This document shows positions 16,203 through 25,546 of a stretch of 64,000 bases of DNA, in pieces. The notes under the pieces were generated by a model. The model was given only the letters and a program-made list of their open reading frames with translations, was not told the origin of the DNA and ran no database searches. Position 1 is the stretch's first letter. Each line of letters begins with the position of its first letter. This DNA comes from Solirubrobacteraceae bacterium (GTDB lineage Bacteria; Actinomycetota; Thermoleophilia; Solirubrobacterales; Solirubrobacteraceae). The stretch lies in the NCBI GenBank assembly GCA_031177685.1, contig JAPSGI010000008.1, forward strand, positions 62,001 through 126,000. Reading direction: 5' to 3'. The position numbers and the translations under genes are program-made.

Positions 16203-17717
16203 CTACTCGGCGCGCGCGGCGGGCAGCGCTTCGATCACGTCGCGCGCGATCGTCCCGTCCGTGCCGCGTTCGCCGGCCGCCAGCGCGCCGGCCTCGGCGT
16301 GCAGCCACACCGCCGCGCACGCGGCGGTGAACGGGTCGAGGCCCTTCGCGAGCAGCGCGCCGGTCACGCCGGAGAGCACGTCGCCGGTCCCGGCCGTGGC
16401 CAGTCCGGGGCTGCCGCCGCGACTGATCGCGGTCGGGCCTCCCGGCGCGGCGACGATCGTGTCGTCGCCCTTGAGGACCACCACGGCCCCGGCGGCCTCC
16501 GCCGCCGCGCGCGCGTGGTGCAGCCGGGCCGACTCGATCGTGCGCGAGTCGGTGTCCAGCAGCCGCGCCAGCTCGCCCGCGTGCGGCGTAAGGACCGTGG
16601 GCGCCTCGCGCCCCGCCAGCTCGCTGAGCCGGCCGGCGTGCGCGTTGAGCGCGTCGGCGTCCAGCAGCAGCGGGACGGCGGCGCGGGCGGCCACCGCGCG
16701 CGCCAGCTCCAGCGTCGCCTCGCCGCGGCCCAGGCCGGGGCCGAGCACCAGCGCGTCGGCGCGCTCGCACGCCTCGAGCACCGGCTCCAGCGCGGCGTCG
16801 CCCAGGGCGCCGTCCTCGTCGGGCAGCGCACGTGTCATCACCTCGAGCAGGCGCAGCTCGAAGATCGCGCTGAGCGAGCCGGGGACGCACGCGGTCACAT
16901 AGCCCGCGCCGGCGCGCGCGGCGCCCTCCGCGGCCAGGCAGGGCGCCCCGGTCAAGCCGCGCGACCCCCCGACGACGAGCACCGCGCCCTCGCTGAACTT
17001 CGTCGACGTGGCGGTGCGCCGCGGCACCTCCGTCCGCACGGAGGGCGCGATCAGCCCGGCGTCCGCGTCGTCCGGCCCGCCGGGCGGGATGCCGATGTCC
17101 ACCACGCGGACCGTGCCCGCGTGGTGCTTGCCGGGCGCGACGTAGAGCCCGAGCTTGGGGGCGTGGAAGGTGGCGGTCGCGCGCGCCCGGACCGCGTCGC
17201 CCTCCACGGCGCCGGTCGAGGCGTCCACGCCGGAGGGCACGTCGGCCGCCACCACGGGCGCCTCGCACGCGGCGAGGGCGCGGATCGCGCCGGCCAGCGG
17301 CTCACGGGGCGCGCCGGAGAACCCCGTGCCCAGGAGCGCGTCCACGACGGCCCCGACGCCCTCCAGGGCGCCCGGCGCGAAGGGCCGCGGTGCCGCGCCC
17401 GGCAGCCGGCGCAGGTTCTCGGCGGCGTCCCCGGTCAGCTCGTCCGGATCGGAGGTGACGAGGACGTCCACCTCCCGCCCCGCCTGGCGCAGCACCCGCG
17501 CCGCGACCAGCCCGTCGCCGCCGTTGTTGCCCTTGCCGCAGACGACCGCGATCCGCCCGGCGGGCGCCACCTCCGCGGTCAGCTCGGCCAGGCCGGTCCC
17601 CGCGCGTTCCATCAGGTCCAGCGACGGCACCCCGCGGCGCTCGATCGCCCACGCGTCGAGCGCCCGCATCCGCTGCGCGTCCAGCAGGGGGGCCAGCCAG
17701 TCCGGCAGCGCGCTCAT
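16203..17717 (-). CDS. nnrD: Bifunctional NAD(P)H-hydrate epimerase / ADP-dependent dehydratase
   Basis: 504 residues. The N-terminal YjeF_N domain (about 1-215) has VVCGKGNNGGDGLVAAR and DALLGTGFSG; the C-terminal ribokinase-like dehydratase (about 225-504) has VVGGSRGLTGAP, LGPGLG and the catalytic ATAGTGDVLSGVTGALLA. Together they repair hydrated NADH/NADPH. The start at 17717 (MSALPDWLAPLLDAQRMRALD) matches family N-termini and overlaps the acpS stop (ATGA); longer in-frame starts run through acpS. Confidence 0.93.
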   Translation of the reverse strand: MSALPDWLAPLLDAQRMRALDAWAIERRGVPSLDLMERAGTGLAELTAEVAPAGRIAVVCGKGNNGGDGLVAARVLRQAGREVDVLVTSDPDELTGDAAENLRRLPGAAPRPFAPGALEGVGAVVDALLGTGFSGAPREPLAGAIRALAACEAPVVAADVPSGVDASTGAVEGDAVRARATATFHAPKLGLYVAPGKHHAGTVRVVDIGIPPGGPDDADAGLIAPSVRTEVPRRTATSTKFSEGAVLVVGGSRGLTGAPCLAAEGAARAGAGYVTACVPGSLSAIFELRLLEVMTRALPDEDGALGDAALEPVLEACERADALVLGPGLGRGEATLELARAVAARAAVPLLLDADALNAHAGRLSELAGREAPTVLTPHAGELARLLDTDSRTIESARLHHARAAAEAAGAVVVLKGDDTIVAAPGGPTAISRGGSPGLATAGTGDVLSGVTGALLAKGLDPFTAACAAVWLHAEAGALAAGERGTDGTIARDVIEALPAARAE

Positions 17718-18058
17718 GCCACGACGGCGACCGCGCCGGCCATGCCGCGCGTGTGGGTAAGCGACAGCCGGACCTCGCCGCCCCGCTCGGCCGCGCGCCG
17801 CGCCACCTCCCCGTGCAGCCGCGGATGTCCGTCGGCGCCGACCTCCACGTCGCGCCAGCTCCACGCCTCCAGCTCCAGCGCCTTGGCCACCGCCTCCTTG
17901 GCGCAGAAGCGCGCGGCGAGGTGCTGGCCGGGCCGCGCGCGCGACGCGGCGTAGGCGCGCTCGGCGTCCGTGAACACCCGCTCGGCCAGGCCGGGGCGCC
18001 GGGCGAGCGCGCGCTCCAGGCGCTCGATCTCCAGCAGGTCGATCCCGACGCCGTTCAC
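17714..18058 (-). CDS. acpS: Holo-[acyl-carrier-protein] synthase
   Basis: 114 residues. GVGIDLLEIERLE at the N-terminus holds the Mg-binding Asp, and RFCAKEAVAKALE (about 52-64) is the second AcpS motif with the catalytic Glu/Lys. The C-terminus LSLTHTRGMAGAVAVVA is canonical. It transfers phosphopantetheine from CoA to ACP. The GTG start overlaps the glmS stop (GTGA). The glmS-acpS-nnrD-alr order is common in actinobacteria. Confidence 0.93.
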   Translation of the reverse strand: MNGVGIDLLEIERLERALARRPGLAERVFTDAERAYAASRARPGQHLAARFCAKEAVAKALELEAWSWRDVEVGADGHPRLHGEVARRAAERGGEVRLSLTHTRGMAGAVAVVA

Positions 18059-19920
18059 TCCACCGTGACGGTCTTGGCCAGGTTGCGCGGCTGGTCGACG
18101 TTGAGCTCCAGGCGCCGCGCGATGCGGTAGGCGAGCAGCTGCAGCGGGATGACCGCGAGCATGGGCTGGAGCATCCAGTCGGTGTGCGGGATCTCGATCA
18201 CGCGCTCGGCGTGCTGCGCGATGTCCCGGTTGCCCGCGGTGGCCACGGCGATGACGTGGGCCCCCCGCGCGCGCACCTCCTGCATGTTGGAGACCACCTT
18301 CTCCAGCACGGGCGAGTCGGTGGCCACGCACACGACCGGCGTGGCGTCGTCCAGCAGCGCGATCGGGCCGTGCTTCATCTCGCCCGCGGCGTAGGCGTCG
18401 CAGGCGATGTAGGAGATCTCCTTGAGCTTGAGCGCCCCCTCCAGCGCCACGGGGAGCCCGACGTGGCGCCCGAGGTAGAGGAAGAACTCCGAGCGGTGCC
18501 AGTCCTCCGCGATCTGCGCGATCGGCGCGTCCACGGCGGCGATCAGCTCGTCCACGTTGTGCGGCAGGTGCTTGAGGCCGGTCACGAGCTCGCGGCGGCG
18601 CTCGGCGGGCAGCGTGCCGCGCAGCTCGGCCAGCCGCAGGCCCAGCAGGTACATCGCGGCTACCTGGCAGACGAAGGTCTTGGTGGCGGCCACGCCGATC
18701 TCCAGGCCGGCGCGCGTGAACAGCGTGCCGTGCGCGTCGCGCGTGGCCTGAGAGCCCATGACGTTGGAGACGGCGAGCACGTGCGCCCCGCGCTCGCGGG
18801 CCAGGCGCATGGCGGCCAGCGTGTCGGCGGTCTCGCCGGACTGCGTGATCCCCACGACCAGGTCGCCCGGGCCCACCACGGGGTTGCGGTAGCGGTACTC
18901 CGAGGCGATGTCCATCTCCACCGGCAGGCGCGCCCACTCCTCGATCGCGTAGCGGCCCACCAGCCCCGCGTGGTAGCTGGTCCCGCAGGCCACGACCACG
19001 ACGCGCTTGACGGCGCGCAGGACGTCGTCGCCGATCTCGCCCATCTCGTCGATGTCCACGCCGTCCTCGCGGACCGTGCGGTCGAAGATCGTCTCGGCCA
19101 GGGCGTCCGCCTGCTCGTGGATCTCCTTGAGCATGAACGTCTCGTAGCCGCCCTTCTCGGCGGTCTCGGCGTCCCAGTCGATCTCCACGATCTCGCGCTC
19201 CAGCGGCACGCCGTCCGCCGTCTGGAACTCCACGCCGCCGCGGTGGATCGTGACGATCTCGTTGTCGTTGACGTACTGGACGCGGCGGGTGTGCGCGAGG
19301 AAGGCCGGAATGGCGGAGGCGAGGAACGACTCCCCGTCGCCGCGTCCGACGATCAGCGGGCACTCCTTGCGCGCGCCCACGACCCGGTCAGGCTCGTCGC
19401 CCGCCAGCGCGACGAAGGAGTAGTGGCCCTCGAGCTCGTTGTAGGCGCGGCACACCGCCTCGGTCAGGTTCTCGCCGTCGTAGTGCTTGCCCACCAGGTG
19501 CGCGACGACCTCCGCGTCCGTCTCGCTGGTGAACCGCACGCCGTCCGCCGCCAGCTGCTCGCGCAGCGCGAGGAAGTTCTCCACGATCCCGTTGAGGACG
19601 ATGTGGACGTTGCTCGTCGTGTCGAAGTGCGGGTGAGCGTTCTCCTCGGAGACGCGCCCGTGGGTGGCCCAGCGGGTGTGCCCGATGCCGGTCGTCGCGG
19701 TGGAGGCCGCCACGGCCACGCCGCCGCCCCCGTTCGTGCGCGCCTCGACGGCCTCGCGCAGCGCGCTGAGGTTGCCCACGGCGCGCACGGACTCGACCAC
19801 GCCGTCGCACACCAGGGAGATCCCGGCGCTGTCGTAGCCGCGGTATTCGAGCTTCTCCAACCCCGCGAGGAGGAGGTCCTGGACCGGCCGGTGGCCGACG
19901 TACCCGACGATGCCGCACAT
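18055..19920 (-). CDS. glmS: Glutamine--fructose-6-phosphate aminotransferase (isomerizing)
   Basis: 621 residues starting MCGIVGYVG, so Cys2 is the N-terminal nucleophile of the glutaminase domain (about 1-240, with RWATHGRVSEENAHPH). Two SIS sugar-isomerase domains follow (about 295-430 and 470-600; ACGTSYHAGLV and GITQSGETADTL are the substrate loops), ending with the family tail DQPRNLAKTVTVE. It makes glucosamine-6-phosphate, the substrate of GlmM encoded just upstream. GGAGGG directly before the ATG serves as SD. A 90-nt gap separates it from glmM. Confidence 0.96.
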   Translation of the reverse strand: MCGIVGYVGHRPVQDLLLAGLEKLEYRGYDSAGISLVCDGVVESVRAVGNLSALREAVEARTNGGGGVAVAASTATTGIGHTRWATHGRVSEENAHPHFDTTSNVHIVLNGIVENFLALREQLAADGVRFTSETDAEVVAHLVGKHYDGENLTEAVCRAYNELEGHYSFVALAGDEPDRVVGARKECPLIVGRGDGESFLASAIPAFLAHTRRVQYVNDNEIVTIHRGGVEFQTADGVPLEREIVEIDWDAETAEKGGYETFMLKEIHEQADALAETIFDRTVREDGVDIDEMGEIGDDVLRAVKRVVVVACGTSYHAGLVGRYAIEEWARLPVEMDIASEYRYRNPVVGPGDLVVGITQSGETADTLAAMRLARERGAHVLAVSNVMGSQATRDAHGTLFTRAGLEIGVAATKTFVCQVAAMYLLGLRLAELRGTLPAERRRELVTGLKHLPHNVDELIAAVDAPIAQIAEDWHRSEFFLYLGRHVGLPVALEGALKLKEISYIACDAYAAGEMKHGPIALLDDATPVVCVATDSPVLEKVVSNMQEVRARGAHVIAVATAGNRDIAQHAERVIEIPHTDWMLQPMLAVIPLQLLAYRIARRLELNVDQPRNLAKTVTVE

Positions 19921-20010
19921 GGGGCCCTCCGAGCTGAGAACGAATGAGAGCCGCGACGGCGGCTCCCCGCACCCGCGTGCGACCGCGGGCCGAGCTTCGC
20001 AGTGTAGCGG

Positions 20011-21342
20011 CTAGGCCGCGACGCTCTGCACGAGCGCCACCAGGCGGTCGGTCACCGCCTCGGCCTCGGCTTCGGTGGGCGCCTCGACCATCACGCGCAC
20101 CAGGGGCTCGGTGCCGCTGGGGCGCACCAGCACGCGGCCGCGGCCCTCCAGGGCGGCGTTCTCCGCGGCGATGGCGTCGGCCAGCGCGCTGTCGGCCAGC
20201 GCGGCGTCGCGGTCGGGGACCGGCACGTTCACGAGGCGCTGGGGCAGCTTCTCCATCGCGTGGCGGTCGGCCAGGTCGGCGCCGCCGAGCGCCTCCAGGA
20301 CCAGCAGCGCGCTCGCCACGCCGTCGCCGGTGGAGGCGAAGCGCAGGTCGATGATGTGGCCGGACTGCTCGCCGCCCAGCGCGAAGCCGCGCTCGCGCAG
20401 TGCCTCGAGCACGTAGCGGTCGCCCACCGCCGTGGTGGCCACCTCGATCCCGGCCGCGCGCATCGCGGTGTGAAAGCCGTAGTTGGTCATCACGGTCACC
20501 GCGACGCCCCCGTTGGGCAGCGCGCCGCGCTCGTGCAGGTGCAGCGCCGCCAGCGCGATCAGCTCGTCGCCGTCCACGACGGCACCGTGGCGGTCGGCGG
20601 CCAGGACGCGGTCGGCGTCGCCGTCGAAGGCGAAGCCCAGGTCGTGGCCGCCGGCGACGACCCGCTCCGCGAGCGACTCGACGTGCGTGGACCCGCAGCC
20701 GGCGTTGATGTTGCGCCCGTCGGGGTCCGTGGCGACGGCGGTGACCTGCGCGCCCAGGCGGCGGAAGATCTCCGGCGCGGCGCGGTAGGCGGCGCCGTTG
20801 GCGCAGTCCAGCAGCACGTCGAGGCTGCCGAGGTCGAGGCTCTCGAAGCGGGTGTGCAGCTCGCGCAGGTAGTCCTCCAGCGTCCCGTGCAGCTCGCGCA
20901 CGTGCCCGATCGGGCCCCCGGCGCGGGTGGGCGGCTCGGCCAGCAGCGCCTCGATCTCCTCTTCGACCGCGTCGGAGAGCTTGTCCCCGTCTGCGCCGAA
21001 GAACTTGATCCCGTTGTCGCGGTACGGGTTGTGGGAGGCGCTCAGCACGACGCCGAGGTCGAAGCCGTAGCGGGCGATCAGCAGCGGCGCGGCCGGCGTG
21101 GGGAGCACGCCGCCCAGCAGCGCGTCCGCCCCGGCCGCGGCGGCGCCGGCGGCGATGGCGGCCTCGAGCATCGTCCCGGACTCGCGCGTGTCGCGGATGA
21201 CCAGGACCTGCGGGCGCCCGGCGCGCGCGTCGGGCGCGGCGCGCCGGACGGCGGCGGCGGCCAGCGCGAGGGCGAGCTCCGCGGTGACCTTCTGACCCGC
21301 GACCCCGCGGACGCCGTCGGTGCCGAAGAGCTGACGGGCCAA
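20011..21342 (-). CDS. glmM: Phosphoglucosamine mutase
   Basis: 443 residues. The phosphoserine loop is VVLSASHNPYRDNGIKFF (about 97-114), the metal loop is AFDGDADRVLAAD (about 238), the sugar loop is GGEQSGHIID (about 322) and the phosphate loop is RPSGTEPLVRVMVEA near the C-terminus. Converts GlcN-6-P to GlcN-1-P for UDP-GlcNAc. TTG start (MARQLFGTDGVRG) 4 nt after rpsI, so it is co-transcribed with rplM-rpsI. Confidence 0.96.
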   Translation of the reverse strand: MARQLFGTDGVRGVAGQKVTAELALALAAAAVRRAAPDARAGRPQVLVIRDTRESGTMLEAAIAAGAAAAGADALLGGVLPTPAAPLLIARYGFDLGVVLSASHNPYRDNGIKFFGADGDKLSDAVEEEIEALLAEPPTRAGGPIGHVRELHGTLEDYLRELHTRFESLDLGSLDVLLDCANGAAYRAAPEIFRRLGAQVTAVATDPDGRNINAGCGSTHVESLAERVVAGGHDLGFAFDGDADRVLAADRHGAVVDGDELIALAALHLHERGALPNGGVAVTVMTNYGFHTAMRAAGIEVATTAVGDRYVLEALRERGFALGGEQSGHIIDLRFASTGDGVASALLVLEALGGADLADRHAMEKLPQRLVNVPVPDRDAALADSALADAIAAENAALEGRGRVLVRPSGTEPLVRVMVEAPTEAEAEAVTDRLVALVQSVAA

Positions 21343-21346
21343 CGCC

Positions 21347-22123
21347 CTACCGCTTGGAGAACTGCGGACGCTTGCGCGCCTTCTTCAGACCGGCCTTTTT
21401 GCGCTCCTTCTTGCGCGGGTCGCGCGTGAGGAAGCCGCGGCGCTTGAGCTCGCCGCGCAGGTTCGGATCGGCCTCGATGAGCGCGCGCGCGATGCCGTGG
21501 CGCAGCGCGCCGGCCTGGGAGGAGACGCCGCCGCCCTGCAGCGAGGCGACCACGTCCATGCGGGCCTCGTAGCCCACCGCCTCCAGCGGCTGGCGGATGT
21601 TGCGCGCCAGCGTGGGGCGCGGGAAGTGGACGTCCAGCGGGCGGCCGTTGATCGTGTACTCGCCGCTGCCCGGCTTGAGGATCACGCGCGCGATGGCGGT
21701 CTTGCGCTTGCCGGTGGCGCGGTAGCGCGCGCCGGCGGCGAGGTCGATGGCCGCCTGGGCGACTGGGCGCTCCTCCTCGGCGGGCGCCTCTTCCTCGCCC
21801 GTCGCGGGAGCCTCCTCCTCCTCCTCCTCGTACTCCGCGCCTTCGCGCGCGAGCGGGTCGGCGCCCTCGAGGACGATGTCGACCTCGAGGTCCGCGCCGG
21901 GGATCTCCGGCTTCGCGCGCGGAGCGGCCGCGGCCTCCTCGGCCGGCGCCTCTTCCGCCGCCGGCGGAGGCTCCTCGGCCGCGACGGGCTCGTCCGGAGA
22001 CGTCGTCTCCTCGACGGGGGCGTCCTCGCTCGTCGCGGGCGTCTCCTCCGCGCTCGCCTCGGGCGTTTCCTCGGGCGGCGTGTCGGGCGTCTCTTCGGCG
22101 GGGTTCTCGGGCTCTTCGGCCAT
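21347..22123 (-). CDS. rpsI: 30S ribosomal protein uS9 with long acidic N-terminal extension
   Basis: 258 residues against about 130 for normal uS9. Residues from about 130 are canonical: [40 protein letters not shown] and the basic tail ending RKRPQFSKR, whose last Arg contacts P-site tRNA. Residues 1-128 are Glu/Ala/Pro-rich with repeated EETP/AEE motifs and a short ordered-looking part ([19 protein letters not shown], about 76-94). The start is fixed by a 1-nt overlap with the rplM stop. No internal start with an SD was seen for a short form. Confidence 0.93.
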   Translation of the reverse strand: MAEEPENPAEETPDTPPEETPEASAEETPATSEDAPVEETTSPDEPVAAEEPPPAAEEAPAEEAAAAPRAKPEIPGADLEVDIVLEGADPLAREGAEYEEEEEEAPATGEEEAPAEEERPVAQAAIDLAAGARYRATGKRKTAIARVILKPGSGEYTINGRPLDVHFPRPTLARNIRQPLEAVGYEARMDVVASLQGGGVSSQAGALRHGIARALIEADPNLRGELKRRGFLTRDPRKKERKKAGLKKARKRPQFSKR

Positions 22124-22557
22124 CAGGTCTGGATCTCCAACGTCTCGGGCTGCTGGGCGGCGTGCGGGTGGTCCGGTCCAGCGTAGACCTTCAGCTTGGT
22201 CAGCTGCTTCCGGGCGAGCCGGTTGCGGGGCATCATGCCCTTGACCGCCTTGCGGATGACCTCCTCGGGCCGGCGCGCCAGCATCTCCTCCAGCGTGCGC
22301 GACTTCAGGCCGCCGGGGTAGCCGGAGTGGCGGTAGTAGCGCTTATCGGCGCGCTTGTTCCCCGTGACGGCGATCTTCTCGGCGTTGACGACGATCACGA
22401 AGTCGCCGGTGTCCACATGCGGCGTGTAGACGGGCTTGCCCTTGCCGCGCAGCAGGTCGGCCACCTGGGTGGCCAGGCGGCCGAGCGTCTTGCCCTCGGC
22501 GTCGACGAGGAGCCAGTTGCGCTCGCGGTCGGCTGGGGTGGCTACGTAGGTCTTCAT
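22123..22557 (-). CDS. rplM: 50S ribosomal protein uL13
   Basis: 144 residues ([20 protein letters not shown]). Hallmarks: [49 protein letters not shown] and the C-terminal [18 protein letters not shown]. First gene of the rplM-rpsI-glmM unit. A small stem-loop (22568-22587) sits 10 nt upstream of the ATG in the 5' leader. Confidence 0.97.
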   Translation of the reverse strand: MKTYVATPADRERNWLLVDAEGKTLGRLATQVADLLRGKGKPVYTPHVDTGDFVIVVNAEKIAVTGNKRADKRYYRHSGYPGGLKSRTLEEMLARRPEEVIRKAVKGMMPRNRLARKQLTKLKVYAGPDHPHAAQQPETLEIQT

Positions 22558-22567
22558 GCGCGCGAAA

Positions 22568-22587
22568 GTCCGCGCCTGAGCGCGGAC
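22568..22587 (-). promoter_or_regulatory. Hairpin in the rplM 5' leader
   Basis: GTCCGCGC and its complement form an 8-bp stem with a 4-nt loop, ending 10 nt before the rplM ATG. Ribosomal operons often carry autoregulatory leaders, but this one does not match a leader class I can name. It may be only a stable GC-rich hairpin. Confidence 0.3.
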
Positions 22588-22650
22588 GGGCCCTGATGAT
22601 AGGGAACGTCGGGAGGCCGCGCGGGCCGACCGTCGAATCCCTCCTATAGG

Positions 22651-22820
22651 ATCGCGCCGTCGACAACGACGCCTGCCGAATCCGCCCTGGCGCCGGCCCA
22701 GGAGCCCGGGCGGAACGGGGGAACCACTCGGTCCTTCGGGACCGTGGGGCGAGTCCGGGCATTGCCGCCCGGTAGCGCCGCCCGTTCGGCGCGAGCCCGT
22801 CAGCTCACCCCGTAGGCCGC
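22651..22820 (+). promoter_or_regulatory. Cyclic-di-AMP riboswitch (ydaO/yuaA class) upstream of the M23 peptidase
   Basis: The 3' part contains CCCGTCAGCTCACCCCGTAG (22797-22816), close to the highly conserved ydaO/yuaA segment. Upstream are AACGGGGGAACCAC (near 22715-22728), a UUCG-capped 6-bp hairpin (22729-22744) and TGGGGCGAGTCCGGGC (from 22744), in the order expected for this aptamer. A TATAGG box at 22645-22650 may be the -10. In actinobacteria this class controls cell-wall hydrolase genes, and here the next gene is an M23 peptidase whose SD follows at 22828. By family precedent, ligand binding would turn expression off. Confidence 0.87.
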
Positions 22821-22838
22821 AGAACGTGGAGGACCGGT

Positions 22839-24077
22839 TTGGTGGTGCAGCGCCCGGCGCGCAGGCCGGGAGGGATGGCGAGGTGCGCGGTGGCGGCAAC
22901 GGTCGCCGGACTGGTCGCGAGCGCCAGCGCGTCCGCGAGCATGCCGGCCCCCGTGGGCGGCTCGGGCGGGACCTCCTCGACGCCCGTCCCGCGGATCGCG
23001 TCGGTCTCCTGCCCCACCGGATGTGACGAGCTGGAGCCCGGCCGCGCGGGCGATGTCCTGCGCGTGACCGGCCGGCGGCTGAGCCGCGTCGCGCACGTCG
23101 TGTTCCTCGGCGCCGCGATTCCGCGCGACGACGTGGCCGCGCGACCGCGGCGCCGCGGCGCCCGCGCGCTCGAGGTCGTGATCCCGGCCCGCGCGCGCAG
23201 CGGACCGGTCCTGCTCGTCAGCTCAGACGGGACGCCGTCGCGGCCGAGCCGCGCGACGGTGGCGCTGGGCACGCGCGGCGCGCTGGGCGTCCCCAAGGCG
23301 GTGACGGGCGGCGCCGTCATCGCGCAGCTCGGCGACCGCGCCGTGTTCTTCGACGGCCGCCGCAGCGCGCGCCTCACGTACACCGTGCGCGGCGTTGCGC
23401 CGCTGGCGGTCCGCGTCGACCTGGTGCGCGCGACCGACGGCGCGCTGGTGGCGCGCTGGGGCCCCACCGCGATCGCCCCCGGCGTCCCGCAGACGGTCAC
23501 GTGGGACGGCCTCGCGGAAGGCCGCGTCCCGGCCGACGGGCGTTACCGCTTCGACGTCTTCACCGGCCCCGCCGCCACGCCGGCCGACGCCCAGGCTGCC
23601 CAGACCGCTCCGCCCGCCGTCAGCGACTCCTTCCTCTTCCTCGGCCACGCCTTCCCGATCCGCGGCGCACACGACTACGGCGTGGACGTCAACCGCTTCG
23701 GGCCGATCTCCGGGCGCGGGCACCGCGGGCAGGACGTGCTCGCGGACTGCGGCACGCCGCTGGTCGCCGCGCGCGGCGGCCGCGTCAAGGTGAGCTCGAC
23801 CCAGAGCGCCGCCGGCAACTACGTGGTGATCGACGAGACGGGCAGCGGCTACGAGCACGCCTACCTCCACCTGCGCGACCGCGCGCTGGTCGCCCGGGGC
23901 GAGCGCGTGCGCACCGGCCAGCTGATCGGCTACGTCGGCAACACCGGCAACTCGACCGCCTGCCACCTGCACTTCGAGCTGTGGGAGGGACCGTGGTGGG
24001 GCGGCGGCCGCCCCATCGATCCCCTGCCCTTCCTGCGCGCGTGGGACCGCGCCAGCGCCCTGGCCATGCGACATTGA
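22839..24077 (+). CDS. Secreted M23 family (LytM-like) peptidase
   Basis: About 412 residues. A signal peptide ([20 protein letters not shown]) is followed by a TIG/IPT-like beta domain (about 50-125), a FlgD-like Ig segment (about 185-230, [15 protein letters not shown]) and a C-terminal M23 domain. Zinc ligands: H-x3-D in GHRGQDV (about 293) and H-x-H in [10 protein letters not shown] (about 378). It probably cuts peptidoglycan cross-bridges. GGAGG at 22828-22832 serves the TTG at 22839 or the GTG at 22842; the ATG at 22875 has its SD too close. The gene is under a c-di-AMP riboswitch. Confidence 0.88.
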   Translation: MVVQRPARRPGGMARCAVAATVAGLVASASASASMPAPVGGSGGTSSTPVPRIASVSCPTGCDELEPGRAGDVLRVTGRRLSRVAHVVFLGAAIPRDDVAARPRRRGARALEVVIPARARSGPVLLVSSDGTPSRPSRATVALGTRGALGVPKAVTGGAVIAQLGDRAVFFDGRRSARLTYTVRGVAPLAVRVDLVRATDGALVARWGPTAIAPGVPQTVTWDGLAEGRVPADGRYRFDVFTGPAATPADAQAAQTAPPAVSDSFLFLGHAFPIRGAHDYGVDVNRFGPISGRGHRGQDVLADCGTPLVAARGGRVKVSSTQSAAGNYVVIDETGSGYEHAYLHLRDRALVARGERVRTGQLIGYVGNTGNSTACHLHFELWEGPWWGGGRPIDPLPFLRAWDRASALAMRH

Positions 24078-24103
24078 CCACATATATCGGGGTCAATGTC
24101 GCA
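24067..24103. terminator. Hairpin between convergent genes, 13-bp perfect stem
   Basis: TGCGACATTGACC (24067-24079) and its exact complement (24091-24103) flank an 11-nt AT-rich loop. The left arm includes the stop codon of the M23 gene and the right arm ends 6 nt from the stop of the beta-helix gene. It lacks a U tract. Confidence 0.6.
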
Positions 24104-24108
24104 ACCGG

Positions 24109-25506
24109 TCATCGCACGATCCGGAAGCGGGCGGCGGCCGGGCCGCTGGCGAGCGCGCCGTCGCGCGCCACGGCGAGCAGGCGGTAGCCGCCCGGGCGCA
24201 GGCGCCGCCCGCGCCAGCGGCCGCGGAAGCGCAGCGCGGAGGAGCCGGCGGGCAGCGTGCGCGCGTACGCGCCGCGCAGCTTGACCTGGCGCGTGCAGCG
24301 CCGCGCACGGCGGTTGCGCCGCGTCGGACGCACGCACCGTCTCCCGGCCCGCCGGCCGGAGAGGCGGCGGCGCAGCGTGAAGCGCACGCTCGCCGAGCGG
24401 TCGAGCCGCAGGCGCAGCGTGGCGCCGATCGGCGGCCGGGGGCGGCGCGAAGCCAGCGCCGGCCCGCGTCGCGCGGCGCGAAACCTCGCCGGGGTGAAGC
24501 GCAGGCCGGTCAGAGCGGGCGCCGTCAGCGCCGGCGGCGGGGCGGCGACCTCCACCGCACCGATGTCGCACGCCGCCAGCTGCGGGCGCGGGACGCCACG
24601 CTGGTCGGTGGCCGGCGGCGGGCACTCCGCGGCGTCCAGCGCGGGACTTCCCGGGCCGGGCGCGCGCGTCGCGGTCAGGCCGCCGTTGTCCTGCAGCGGC
24701 CCCAGCAGCGGATCGGCGCCGGAGCGGTCGCCCGCGGCGCCCAGCGCGCAGGTCGTTCCCGGCTCGAGGTTCGAGCCCAGCGAGCTCGGCGCGGCGCCGG
24801 CGCAGCTGCCCACGATCGTCGCGCGCAAGTTGGTGGCGCCGGGCGTGGCGCCGGCGTCCGTGAACAGGCCGTCCGCGAGCGTCACGTGGGTCAGCGTCGC
24901 CGAGCCGGCGTCGACGTACACGCCCGACCCGGCGGGCGCCTGGTTGCCGCTGATGGTGGTGTTCACCGCGGCGAACGTCGCGGCCGCGCCGCCGAGGTAG
25001 ACGCCACCCCCCTGATTGGCGGCCGTGTTCGCGGTCAGGGTGGAGCTCTCGAGCGTGACCGCGCCGCCCGTCCCGTCGATCGCCGCGCCCTTGGGCGCGG
25101 TGTTGCCCGCGAACGTCACGTTGGTGGCGCGGAAGTCGATGCCGCCGCCGAACAGCAGCACCGCCGACGCGTCGCGCGAGCCGGTCACCGTGGCGTTGGA
25201 CAGCCCCAGCGCCGAGTTCTGCTCGAGCAGGAACACCCGCCCGTCGCCGCCCGAGACCTCCCTGAGGATCGTCGTGCGCGGATCGGCGCCCACCACGTCG
25301 ACCTGGTCGTTCATCGTCACGATCAGGTCCTGGCCGGTCAGGTCGTACGTGCCCGCCGGGACCCGCACCAGGTCCCGCTCGGGCGTCGCGTTCGCCGCCT
25401 GGATCGCCGCCCGCAGCGAGCACTGCCCCGCCACCCCGCAGTTCCCCGCCCCGTCGGCCGTCGTGTCGACGGAGAACTCCGCGGCGCTCGCCGTGCCGGG
25501 CAGCAC
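24109..25506 (-). CDS. Exported right-handed beta-helix protein, choice-of-anchor Q type
   Basis: 465 residues from the GTG at 25506. The N-terminal motif CSLRAAIQAANA and the C-terminal DQRGVPRP...CDIGAVEV are choice-of-anchor Q hallmarks. Between them lie parallel beta-helix rungs with N-T-x-F-x-x-N and GGGxY/GGGI motifs (about 110-220). A basic Arg-rich C-terminal domain (about 330-465) follows. The frame upstream of 25506 encodes a perfect signal peptide core (ARALALLVLLLVLPGTASA), but has no ATG, GTG or TTG; the GTG overlapping the guaA stop is one frame off. See the separate finding. Confidence 0.8.
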   Translation of the reverse strand: MLPGTASAAEFSVDTTADGAGNCGVAGQCSLRAAIQAANATPERDLVRVPAGTYDLTGQDLIVTMNDQVDVVGADPRTTILREVSGGDGRVFLLEQNSALGLSNATVTGSRDASAVLLFGGGIDFRATNVTFAGNTAPKGAAIDGTGGAVTLESSTLTANTAANQGGGVYLGGAAATFAAVNTTISGNQAPAGSGVYVDAGSATLTHVTLADGLFTDAGATPGATNLRATIVGSCAGAAPSSLGSNLEPGTTCALGAAGDRSGADPLLGPLQDNGGLTATRAPGPGSPALDAAECPPPATDQRGVPRPQLAACDIGAVEVAAPPPALTAPALTGLRFTPARFRAARRGPALASRRPRPPIGATLRLRLDRSASVRFTLRRRLSGRRAGRRCVRPTRRNRRARRCTRQVKLRGAYARTLPAGSSALRFRGRWRGRRLRPGGYRLLAVARDGALASGPAAARFRIVR

Positions 25507-25546
25507 CAGCAGGAGGACGAGGAGTGCGAGCGCTCGAGCTACGAAG

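Noticed and set aside
22729-22744. UUCG-capped hairpin as a terminator of an upstream transcript
   Set aside because: It falls inside the ydaO/yuaA aptamer, where a stem of this kind is expected.
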